DNA from: Oasisia sp. SBJ-2009
Lineage: Eukaryota > Annelida > Polychaeta > Sabellida > Siboglinidae
DNA length: 64,000 bases
NCBI GenBank assembly: GCA_964017155.1
Contig: OZ024866.1
Location: 22,862,582 to 22,926,581, forward strand
Direction of reading: 5' to 3'
Part shown: piece by piece, positions 29,032 to 39,000 of the stretch
Numbering within the stretch: position 1 is the stretch's first letter
Layout of the letters: each line of letters opens with the position of its first letter
The notes under the pieces: model-generated
What the model saw: only the letters and a program-made list of their open reading frames with translations
Database searches by the model: none
What the model was told of the DNA's origin: nothing
Program-made: the position numbers and the translations under genes

Positions 29032-32000
29032 TGTGTGTGTTGTTGTTGTTTGTGGGTGTATGTGTTGTGTGTGTGTTGTGCGTGCGTGCGTGCGTGTGTG
29101 CTCTGTGTTATGGGTGTCAGTGTGTGTTGCACACTATACAGAATGGGGTAGCATAATTACTTTACTTTATATCAGCACCTTGGCTGAGTTAGATTGGCAA
29201 TGTTCCAAAATTAGCATATTAATTTGTGTCAATATATAAATTATAACAATTGACACAAAAGTCCAATTATTAAAAGTCCACATTGTCATTACTGCCAAGC
29301 ATGGCATCATTTCTACTGCTACTCTACGAAAAACTTAATTAGGAGAACCGTAATTAAAAGACCATATTAACAATTTCACTCTACCACTACATTCATTGTG
29401 AGAGATAATATATGTCAAAGTTCATTCAGCGAGGACAGACTATGAAGATCAAATGATGAGACTGTTTTGATTTCCCTGCAAACCCATCATCGCATATTGC
29501 TATCAGGTGTTGCAGTTAATGGGTGCCAGTAAGCAGATCTGTTTTGAAGTTCCAAATCTAATTTCTGTGCTGCGAATGAATGTCAAGCTGACGGCAGCAG
29601 CTAAACTTCTAGTTTCTTTTTCTGCCTGACTCATGTTTGAAAAATGAAAAATATGTTACAAGACAATAACTAAGTTATTAGTTATTGTGAACATTTTCTC
29701 TCTCTACTCTTTAGCTTTAACATGTAAAAGTTATGTTACTATATCAGTGTTCAATTGTGTATCATAATATTTGGTTAAAAGGCATCTTGATATAAATACA
29801 ATTTGTCTGCCTGTGTCATGGAATTCCAAGCATTAATTAACATGAAACTTTAGTTTCACTTCGATTTGATGTGTTCCATGTAATCTAAAAATAACCGGAA
29901 GCCTGATTTATTTATCCAAGCAAAACATTACAATATTCCAACCAACAAAAAAACCTTGTCTTGCTCTGATACTACAGTTGTCTTGACAACAACAACAACC
30001 ACAAAAGAAACTGACATATAGGAACTGTCAACTGTCATCATACACATCCTGTTAAATTGTCCAGATATTACCATATTGATGCATGAATCGTTGAGTGTTT
30101 ACTATTTCCCAGAATGGAATTCTTCTGGCAATACAATGGCCATGGTAGATACAAAATACAAGTTTAACTACAACCAACCAATTAAAATTATTTTATTAAA
30201 ACTATCCGTTATATTATAATAATAATAAAACCAATACCAACCACCTGATAATTAGTTTTTCTCAGTTAACCCAGTTTATACCTAACTGAATAAATAAAAA
30301 CATGTATGATGCATTAGACACACACAATGTCACTCTTGCACACAATGACGCTGAAGAAGCCACAGTACCTTCCTACACAAAGCCTCGGCCAAGACTCTGC
30401 CACCAGAGAGGACCCAGGACTCCTAGCACTGATGTATGAGGACACTACATGTGCAGCTGCACCTCATGCTGCCGACAACGTAATAAAACTGTGAAGGTAT
30501 GTCTGTCTTCTGGAATCCATAAGCCCCAGAACCCGAAGATAGTGATTAAAAACGGTCCTACACTGGCCCATCTGACACTGATTTACAGTGCTGTCTCTGG
30601 ATAGGGTTTCTCTTAACGACATGAGATGTATCCGTGAACATAAAGGCCCATAAACTGATCCGAAGATATGAACACATTGAAATATCAACAGTGAGGCGAC
30701 AATATATTTGCCATCAATATGTTGACAATTTTTCACATAATTTTTCCATATAATCTAGATACAACAAATGGTAGAACTGTATTTTTCCTGATACACCAAC
30801 TTTGGAAAGGATTGTTTGAAATATAACTACATTTAATGATAACAATGTTATTTAATGTAAATATAATCAAGATATTACTAAAAAGTATACATACTGTCAA
30901 TGAAAGTGTCTTGTGATGATAAATCCCATATACTACATTCGATCAATGACACTAGCAAGCAAAGGCGCAGCAAATCTGTGCATGAAAAAGACTTCAGTGC
31001 CTAGAGAAGACATTACTCAGAGAAAAACCAGGAGCATTTCAGCCACTCCTATGACAAACATACAACACGGATTGAAAGAGATGAAGGATATCAGGATCTA
31101 GGATAACCTATAAAGAAAATGTCTCCCAAACTTGACAATCAGCCTGAACTCCCAGCCGGCCAATGCCCCAGTGACAATCTCCGCCGAATTAATGCAGAGT
31201 CATGGCGGAAGATTCCAGACAACGCAAGACAGAACGGAGGAGATCCCCTCGAGGTGACACGAGACGGAGAAGTTCGTCGGGTGGTGCCACCAGAGGTCAG
31301 TGCAGAAGGAACTGTCCTGACGACTCATGTCCATACTCATACATTATTGACACAAACGTGCTCATTCAGTGTGTCTCTCCGCAGTGTGGCGTGTCCCTCG
31401 CGTCTGGCTACTTGGCAGCCCATGAGCCATTGCATGCCAGTCGGTCGTCTGCTGGGACACCTGACATGCGATGCGAGATTAATCCATGCGCGGTCCCAAG
31501 ACAATGGTAGGCAGTTCACCACGGCCCACCACATACATTGACGTTTGTCATTAAACCTTATGGATCGCTTTAATTAAAAACCTCCATCTCCAGTCGATGT
31601 CATGTGAAAGACATCGACTGTCGGAGTCAGCATGCGAGTAGGCACTGCTTGTGATTCCGTGTCCTCTCTGTTTTGGTAGAGGTGATACTTGTCACCTCTG
31701 TATGACAGCAGGTGTTATAAGACATTTGCATTGCTATGGTAGAGGCAATTCTTGTCAACTATGCATGAGAGCTGGCATTATAATGCCCTCAAGATTTCAG
31801 TTATAAAAAATCCCTAAAGTAATGTAGTTTTTTTAAACATATGTAAAATTAAAAAGAAATAATTGTAAAATATATTACACAATTTTATAGCCACTGCCTG
31901 TGATTTGAGAGAGAATGCGAGTAGTTGCTAGCGACCCTAGTTATAAACAGAATGCATTATAAACTACGAAACGTGAGATTAAGGCAAAATCAAACAGAAG

Positions 32001-32931
32001 TGTCTTAATATATTAAACAGTTATTAGAATATTGATAGAAGTATTTTTTTCATTGGTAAAGTTGGAAAAATGTGAGAACACCAAGCAACATTAGCGACAG
32101 AACAGTATAGATTAGACACAATGAGACACACACATGCATGCACGCATGCACGCACACACACACACACACATATTATATCAGAAAGTGTCCCACCTCACAG
32201 AGCATAAATGAGAAAACAATGTATCTACTTAGTTTGTATATGTCAGTACACGTGTATGTGTAAATAAATTTGTTCAGAAAAAAACTTTTAGAAGGTTACA
32301 ATATACAATGAGATAAATCAATTACTTAAAAGTCTCGATAAGTGATTAGCTGTCCATTTACTATGGCCTTGCTGTGGATGGTTGTCTTGTTAGATAATGT
32401 TAGCATTTGCAACATGTTTATTATTCAGAAACATTCGCATGTGTGCGCATATTTTTTGTTTGTCTGCACGCAGAAATTAATTTCATAGGATATCTTAGAC
32501 ACTGACAAATATGAAAATTATTTCTTGTGCCAATTTTACAGTGACAGAGTGCATTGACGTTTCAGTTCCAAAACCAATAATAAGATTATAATATTCCGTT
32601 CGTATGACTGTTCCCCATCCAGTGCTTAAGCGCTGGATGAACGCCACTGGATACCTAGAATAAACAAACACTTATGTTAATTTGTCAACATTCCAATTGT
32701 TGGCCATGGGTAATTCATAAGACATCTAGGAGAAACTGCCCGGAGAAATGCACTCAGATAACGGGCACTAAGAGACGCACTTGTGTGACTCAAGAGTCAA
32801 GATGTGCATAGAAAAAGTGTACACTTACCATGTGCCACCCAACCATGTTTACACGTATCACAGTTTCTGAGGTTGGCTTTGCCGGGACAGAAACAATCAC
32901 ACTGACAGTTTTGCAGCGTGCAGCGAATTGC
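10214..32931 (-). CDS. BNC: Basonuclin zinc-finger protein (BNC1/BNC2 family), multi-exon
   Basis: Basonuclins are nuclear C2H2 zinc-finger proteins that bind GC-rich promoter sites and act in epithelial, germ-line and mesenchymal cells; insect disco genes are relatives. Four exons (32931-32829, 18447-18209, 13508-11820, 11269-10214) have GT-AG borders and join in phase to about 1,028 residues, close to the roughly 1,000-1,100 of vertebrate basonuclins. In order the protein has a Cys-rich N-terminal block starting AIRCTL and ending HGWVAHA, the conserved block with [11 protein letters not shown] and [10 protein letters not shown], a Ser/Pro-rich linker, zinc-finger pair 1 (about residues 405-460), a basic SRKRKSLMP motif, finger pair 2 (about 800-860), an acidic stretch, and finger pair 3 (about 970-1,028) just before the stop. 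Each second finger ends in the family signature SRNRHS or SRDRHS. Start codon: see 44859-44882. The 3' UTR end was not found. Confidence 0.95.
11270..11819 (-). other. BNC: Basonuclin intron between finger pair 1 and finger pairs 2-3
   Basis: This is a 550-bp phase-0 intron with donor GTACGT at 11819 and a T-rich acceptor ending CTACAG at 11270. It is AT-rich, unlike the exons around it. No repeat was seen in it. Confidence 0.9.
11820..13508 (-). CDS. BNC: Basonuclin large exon: linker, zinc-finger pair 1, basic motif
   Basis: The exon is 1,689 bp, 563 codons, phase 0 at both ends. The acceptor is GTGTTGCAG and the donor CAG/GTACGT. It starts [10 protein letters not shown], directly continuing the YILQ of the previous exon, then has [20 protein letters not shown] Ser/Pro/Ala-rich linker follows. 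The first finger pair starts at [12 protein letters not shown] near 12,660 and its second finger ends [14 protein letters not shown]. Further on are SRKRKSLMP, a DDD-rich patch and a run of alanines. GC and CpG content are high, unlike the adjoining intron. Confidence 0.95.
14553..14735 (+). mobile_element. tRNA-derived SINE, 5' and central parts
   Basis: The copy has an A-box-like TGGCACAATGGTAGAG and a perfect B box GGTTCGAATCC, 41 bases apart. A body follows with GGACAAGTTCTTTGAC, CTCAGCCATATAAATGAG and AGACAGTGGTGGATAT. The same body is seen in reverse at 50138-50435 and 55735-55915. The tRNA-like head does not fold as a full tRNA, so this is a retroposon and not a tRNA gene. Confidence 0.75.
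15762..15892. repeat. GT microsatellite with GCGT variants
   Basis: A GT run of about 50 bp is followed by GCGT and GTGTCT variants. Confidence 0.9.
18209..18447 (-). CDS. BNC: Basonuclin exon with the conserved N-terminal domain
   Basis: The exon is 239 bp, with acceptor TCCTTGCAG and donor GTGAGC. The first two bases complete an Ala codon with the previous exon, then MDKLGY follows and the exon ends with YILQ in phase 0. It contains [25 protein letters not shown] and LHGFGW, which match the strongly conserved non-zinc-finger domain of BNC1/BNC2. The internal ATG near its 5' end could serve as a start in a shorter transcript from an internal promoter (see 20880-21750). Confidence 0.94.
19172..19634. 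mobile_element. MITE-like element with terminal inverted repeats
   Basis: The left end reads ATACCCCATTCACACTA and the right end is its near-perfect inverse (TAGTGTGAACGGGGTAT). Internal copies of GTTCACACTAC or its complement occur near 19252, 19450 and 19565, with ACCGG-containing palindromic blocks between. The length is about 463 bp and no open frame is present. CpG content is higher than in the surrounding intron. The target duplication is unclear, perhaps TA or a three-base AT motif. Confidence 0.75.
20880..21750. promoter_or_regulatory. CpG-retaining island inside the basonuclin intron
   Basis: CpG is frequent (for example GCGGCCCCCGCCGGGACGC) over several hundred bases within an intron where CpG is otherwise rare. 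It lies about 2.5 kb upstream, in the gene's direction, of the exon at 18447, which has an internal Met near its start. An alternative basonuclin promoter or an unmethylated enhancer is possible. Open frames here (minus 20854-21267) have no known domain. Confidence 0.35.
23681..23738. repeat. (TG)n-(CG)n microsatellite
   Basis: About 40 bp of TG repeats run into CGCGCGCGCG and back to TG. Confidence 0.92.
25376..25470. repeat. (CTGT)n microsatellite with CCCG tail
   Basis: About ten CTGT copies are followed by degenerate CTGCCTGCC and CGCCCGCCCGCC. Confidence 0.9.
25630..26330. promoter_or_regulatory. CpG-retaining, high-complexity intron segment
   Basis: This segment keeps CpGs (GCGTGCGACGCCAATGTCGC) and has homeodomain-type ATTA/TAAT words (AAATTAAATT, TCTCAATAATTATC). 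It is unlike the low-complexity intron on both sides. It is a candidate cis-regulatory element on composition alone. Confidence 0.2.
27022..27365. repeat. 17-bp minisatellite carrying CCAAT motifs
   Basis: There are about 20 copies of a 17-bp unit, CAATGGTCCAAGGATGC, with GGACGC and GGACAC variants. About 15 copies contain GCCAATGG-like sequence and two more carry ATTGG in the opposite sense. Confidence 0.92.
28980..29105. repeat. GT microsatellite
   Basis: An uninterrupted GT run of about 48 bp is followed by TTG and GCGT variants. Confidence 0.92.
29300..29640. promoter_or_regulatory. High-complexity intron segment with homeodomain-type sites
   Basis: The segment contains ACTTAATTAGG, CGTAATTAAAAG, CATCAGGTGTTGC-like E-box sequence and CAGCAGCTAAACTTC, without repeats, in an otherwise simple intron. 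It is a candidate enhancer only. Confidence 0.15.
31140..31640. promoter_or_regulatory. CpG-retaining patch in the basonuclin intron
   Basis: CpG-rich unique sequence lies 1.2 kb downstream, in gene direction, of the exon at 32829. It includes an imperfect palindrome around 31590-31620 (GTCGATGTCATGTGAAAGAC and its reverse ATCGAC). Short open frames have no domain. Confidence 0.2.
32130..32172. repeat. CA microsatellite
   Basis: CATGCACGCA variants are followed by a (CA)n run of about 20 bp. Confidence 0.85.
32829..32931 (-). CDS. BNC: Basonuclin exon with the N-terminal Cys-rich block
   Basis: The exon is 103 bp. Upstream is a clean acceptor (TCTCCACAG) and downstream a strong donor (GTAAGTGT). 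It encodes 34 residues from AIRCTLQNC to KHGWVAH with seven cysteines, the near-invariant N-terminal block of vertebrate basonuclins. It ends with one base of a codon, which is completed to Ala by the next exon at 18447. It begins in phase 0, so an upstream coding exon ending in a whole codon is required. It is separated from the next exon by an intron of about 14.4 kb. Confidence 0.93.
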
Positions 32932-35900
32932 CTGTGGAGAAAAAACAAACATTCATTTGAAAAACACTCAACAAAAAATACACATGTAAAGTTCAATGGT
33001 GTTGGGAGGCAAACAGGCGTGAGAGAGGGACAAGACTGGGAAACAAGACTTACAGCACAAGACAAAATGGGTAATAATTGTCACAAGACAATGCTATGTG
33101 ACTGTAACCGACAAGACACGAACATGGGTTATATTGTCAACAGAACAAGACAACTAAATAAGATGACAACATACACAAATGGAACAAGACAAAGGACTAT
33201 GACAAGTTGACAAGATCAAATGACAAGACAATAGGACCAATTAAAAGGACAAGATAATGGAACATTATCAATTATCAGGAAAGGACAGCAGAATAAGTTA
33301 TTAAAACAAGACAACTAGATAAGACAACTAACCGAAATAATGCCATGTAAAAAGACATAATAAGACAGTAAGACAAGGCAATGGGACAAAGCAACAAGAT
33401 ATGATAATGGAGCAAGACAATATAAAAAGACCACAGGATAACAGCTACAGGACAAGACCCAAAGATATGACAATACAAAAGGACAAGTTGTGTCAATACA
33501 CATCCAAGAACATGTCAAAAAGTTGCACAAGCCCTAACAATGAGATGGTCTCCAATGAGACAAGACTGTGACTGTGACAAAAGATGTAACTTGACAAAAC
33601 AACAGACTCACACAAGACCCATGCTCCGGCAAGGGAGAACTGCCAGACATGCAACAGAAATCTACAGCAGCCAAAGAGCTTGACATCATCCTCTGGCAGC
33701 TTGTCATGTGACTGCTCGCAGTCATTCAATGCCATTCAGACCCAAGTGCACAGCATTCTAATTAACTTATTTCAATAAATTCCCACCGGTGATTGTCCGT
33801 GTCTCATGCGAGTCATCTAATTCCTCCACCTTCAGTCATTATATATTTTATTAATGGAGTCTTTTCCATAAGACCATATTGACATCAATGCATGTCTTTG
33901 TCATTCAGCCAGAATATTTGAATGCATCCGTAACCGTTGACTCAATACAATGAATGTGCAATTTGGTTTTAGGATTAACTTACTCTATGATTATATTCAT
34001 ATATCACTTTTTAATACATTTTTGAAGAACTTCAACACATGTTGGTGTGTCTTAGTATTTGTTTGAAAGTATGTTATACTTCCATATTTTGATGCCTTTG
34101 TTTTTTATTCCTTATAAATTATTATTATTCCTGAATGTGCACTGTTTGTTGGAAATAAAAATGTTGACTGACTGATCGGTGAAACTTATCACGTCAAAAG
34201 TTATGATGTCGTTACAGATTTGAAGTAATTTCACTCTAGTTCAATTCAATTCAATTTAATGTCCTTAAAAAGGATATACATCGTACAACTCATGATCGCC
34301 TCTATAATATGTAAAGGTAAGATTGTCACAAAATACAGATGAAATGCAAAATGTAACCACACAAAAAGCAAACCCGTTGGCATTAGTATCATAATTCTTA
34401 CTATCCATGTGAACATGCACACACTCATTCACATGCATGCACACACACACACTAACACATACACAACACTACCACCACCACCACCACAACCACCACCATC
34501 AGAACCACAACCACCACAAACAACCATCAAAGAATAAATGAAAAATGCTCATATGGATACCCAGACAAGCAAGTCGACATCCTGCACCCAACACCCTTGA
34601 CCAGAGGGTACAGGCATTTGCTTGGCCAGCTGTCACTGTAGGTAAGAGGACACTGGGCCAGCAGGTATAATCAGAGCAGAGTTAAGCAAATCACCAATTA
34701 AGCACTTCTACTAGTCTTGTGCCTGCGAGCACCTGTCACAGTCAGGATAGGAATGTGTCAAAGTAGCAGTGCCCCAGGCAACTCTCTCACCACACCCAGT
34801 CACCAGATTATGTCTCCAGATTGGTCACAGATAGAAGAGAGTCAACCTCTCAAGAAACCAAATAAATAGAATGATAAAGGCTATCTATCATACCGGATCC
34901 AGTGCCCACAAGATTATGTCTTCAGATTGGTCACAGGCAGAGGAGAACCAACCTTGTATGGAACTAGACAAATAAATGACAGACAATATTTTAGATGAAA
35001 ACGACTGATCTCATTTCTGTAGTCCTTTGTAGCTCTAATTAAATTGTTTACACAATTGTGGATTGAAGCTGCAATAGCTGATGCAATGGTATTATAGATC
35101 AAAAGTTATAACACTGAGTACCAGTGAGATAAATAATGATTACCGGTATATTTATTATACATGTGGACATACATGTAGGTACGTATGTATGATTCTATTA
35201 TGTGCCTGGTATGTTTGCCTGCCTATTAGTATGTCTTCATGTCCGTCTGTCTGCATGTCACTCTATTATACACAAATTTATTTATACCATAAATTACAGT
35301 TTAGGTGAGATAATTATTAATTAATGTTACAATTATATTTTATAAACTTTCCATTTTTCAAATTTCTCCCATAATAAAAATAATAACTACGGCAATGTTA
35401 AGATGTCAACTACCTTTAATCAACTTTGCGGTCACTTTCAAATACCTCCTGCGACATTACATAAATGAGCTCTTGATCATCAGAATGGCGCACTAATTGA
35501 ATTGATATTGTAATTACGACAGCACATTGGTGACAGGTTGAGTTCTTGTCATAAACACCTTGGTCACTGCTAACAAGCTCAGGTGCAGCGGTTCTGCTAA
35601 TGTACATGCATGCCTTTATGGCTTACTTAGCCCTGGCTGTAATCAGTGCACAGGTACAATTATTGGATAATTAAGCAGTGTTAGTGCTGCAGATATGTCA
35701 AGTCAATGTCACCCTGCCAACCGTTGGCCATGACTGTCGTTAAATGTGTATTATGACACAAAGGACAATAAATGGTTCCGTCGTGTTTGACATAAGCTTG
35801 TCAGGCAGCGATATATTATAATGCGCAGTTAAATTGTTACACGACAAGTGCGCGGTGGTATTTGTATAGCTGCACAGCTATTGTCATGCGTCACAGTCAA

Positions 35901-36048
35901 TGGAAGTTCATATCACTGAACTTGTGACATGAATTAAAACTACGGGCACCGCGACCACGTAACCATTATATAATAATACTTTGAGAAGCATGTTTGCTAG
36001 TGAGGTTAATGTATGAAGGTGTTAATATGATCTAACTAGTTAAACTAG

Positions 36049-36050
36049 AC

Positions 36051-36088
<38 letters not shown>
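36049..36088. repeat. AT microsatellite
   Basis: An alternating AT run of about 38 bp with one interruption, followed by ATACATATATTA. Confidence 0.9.
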
Positions 36089-36091
<3 letters not shown>

Positions 36092-39000
36092 TTATGTGTG
36101 TGACATTAATATCACATTTTCGAGCATGACAAATATTTAACCCTAACATTAACCCTAACTGGAAGTGCTCTGTCTCAAATAAGGGTGAGAAACAATTGCA
36201 CAGTTTTTAAATAGCAAAGATAGTATACTGGTGTAAAGACATAACAAGATTTGTGTTATGACCATTAGCCAATTGAAAGACCTTTCCCTAAATGATTGTA
36301 GCTCAGGACAAATTTTTGCTAAAAAAGTTGCTAGAAGTGGCTAAATAAAACAGTATGTTCGAGTGAGCCAATATTAGGTTGAAACATCAGGACCAGTATT
36401 AATTGATATTTATAATAAAGAACACTTGTGAAACTGCTACATGTACATACAGACCCCACGGCTTCACGGACTAGAGTGTCTTTGTGCCTTGAGCCATGGT
36501 CTTGCTAGGACTAATGTGACAACACAAGGCTCTCCACAGAGATTATCTTCCCAGTCAAATGGCAGCAGGAAGGCAGGGAAGAGATAAAGACAGCCACATC
36601 AGCCTACCAGGGACCTTTGCCATGGCAATATCCAGTCGCTGATAATCTGTCACAAGACCCCCCTCTCCCTATCACACAGCCAGGACATTCCTTGCCTTTC
36701 CTGGAGCAGCCATTCATCCCACTTGGAGGGAGATATGATGAACTAATCAAAGTAGGAGATGATAATGGAAGGGTTGTCACAGGCTGGCCTAGGGGACTGA
36801 CTGGGAAGGTCTTCCCTGGGGGGTTCAGGCCCCTTATCAGGGTATCACCAAGCTGGAGACAAGGCAAGACACATACACAGGAAGTGGGGAAGACAATCTG
36901 AGCACCTCAAATCACCAGGTTCAAGTATGTAGATCTCTAGATGGCCTCTATTGGAGATTCAATTGTAGTGCACACTTCACTGAAGTTGTTCTGTATTGTA
37001 CTGCCGGTGTAGCATGGCTGTTACAACAATGGGCAAAATATGGTCTCCAAAACTCTTCAATTAAAAGTATGTTTTTCTAGGAAAGTCACAAGAAATAGTA
37101 TTATTTTAGTCAAAGATTATGTACTAATGATAATGTTACAGTATTATATATGTTAAATAAGATTTAAACACACTGAAAAGTGACAATTTAAATGATAATT
37201 CTGAAGAAATGTTGCGACAGTCTATTTTCACTGATGGCAGAGCACAGCTGTGACTTACTAAGAAGACAAACCAGTAGAAATGGCCTGGAATAGTTATGTA
37301 TTATATGCATACTAGTGCCTATTGTGTATTTAGTAATAGTATCTCAAACTACATTGTAGATGCAAAGGCAGTCTTATATTTTAAATTGTAATGTTTCCAT
37401 GACTTTTTAGTGTGACTTTTTCGTGTGACTTTGTCATGTGACTTTTCCGTGTGACTCTGTTTCTACTTTAAAGCCCACCTAGAGGTCACTGGGAGAGGGA
37501 TGAAATGACAGTCAGTGTGACTGTCGTTTCATACACAATTTAACAACTTCTCTAACATGTGTCCCGCTAGGACCAAAGCTTTCACAGAGAAGACAATGAG
37601 TTAATGAAATCCCAGTGCAGATGATTGAATGCTCCCATACCTCCCTGTTGTTTTTTAAACATCCCGTCTAGAGAAGCCCAAGTGGATTCCGGGTCCCTGT
37701 GATTTGCCATAGTACAACTGCCCTATGTCATGAAGACAAATAAAAAAAATTGCTACAACAAACATTAGTTAAATATACCTCAGTTTTGTCAAACTGTAAC
37801 AATATCTTTTTGGTATGTCATAAATGTTAGCGTTTCCGGCTGTAAAATAATCTGTGCGCTTTGGCTGAAGTTTATACATTTAATGAGGGGGTATTTTTTA
37901 TTTAAAGATGTTTGTACTATTTGCTACATTCACATGTACATTAATTAAGTGGTGCTATATGAAGTAATATGAAAACTGCAGCATTATCCTAATGGTCAAT
38001 TATTACAATTTTGCCTTTCTAGCAATACAATGTCATTTTTGTTGAAATATATATTTTACTAAAACTCCAAACTGAAAAAAATTATTATTTCAAATCACTA
38101 TCTAAACTTTTACTTTGTATTATCAAACATTGATAAAGTGTATGAGAAGTCAAGTATACAGGTGAAATTAGGCTGAGGTGATAGACAATTAATTCTACGT
38201 TACAGAGAACATAATATACTGGGTGACAGAAATATATTACACCAAGTGACACAAATACAAACCTGGAATAGAACTAAAGTGACGTCAACAGACAGATGCA
38301 AGCTATTTACACACTGTGACAGGCTGACACTTTGAGACAAGAGTGACATCAAAGATGCTCCATCAAAGTGCAGGATGGTCCCAGGAAAGTCAGCCCTAGC
38401 CCAGCTGTTGGCTGGGGAGCAGGGACAAGGCTGACATCACAGAAAGGGAATGGCTTATGGCTGGGAGGTAAAGATTTACGATTTGCCAGGTGATGGAAGC
38501 TGACTCCAAAGAGAGAGGACTGCCTTGTCCTTGGCTGGGCCAGCCCTTGTCTCCCCATGGCACACACAGGGAGAACACATTGGGACCAGGTGAGGTGGGC
38601 TGGTCTAGACATGTCTCAGGCAATGATTTTAAGGTATTTCTCATGGGAAAATAGCCAGTAAGACATTGTGTCCTGTATAAGAAAATAGAAGACAATCCTG
38701 AGTTTACTCAAAAAACATGTATAAGCAGAATCTTGACACAACACTGGTCTAATTAGTATACTTTTATTGCTCTTATTCTGATTTTTGCCAGGTACAGTTT
38801 AATCCAAACAGACAACATTTTGACCATACTGAATTTTTTTAATCATTGATTTCCAGTGTCAGCTAAATGAAAAATCATGTACATATGTCATAGTTTATTG
38901 GTACCAGCTTTACTCTAATATTTAATGTCAACACACACTGTCATGTCCAACACATTAGTGATTGACAACATCTTTCAATATCAATTATAGAAGCCAGTTT

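Larger units (their letters stand above)
18448..32828 (-). other. BNC: Basonuclin intron, about 14.4 kb
   Basis: This is a phase-1 intron between HGWVAH and AMDKLGY. It is mostly AT-rich, CpG-poor and rich in TGTCA/TGACA words. It holds the MITE at 19172-19634, CpG-retaining patches, GT and CTGT microsatellites and the 17-bp CCAAT minisatellite. Conserved enhancers of a developmental gene would be expected here, but none can be identified without alignment. Confidence 0.85.
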
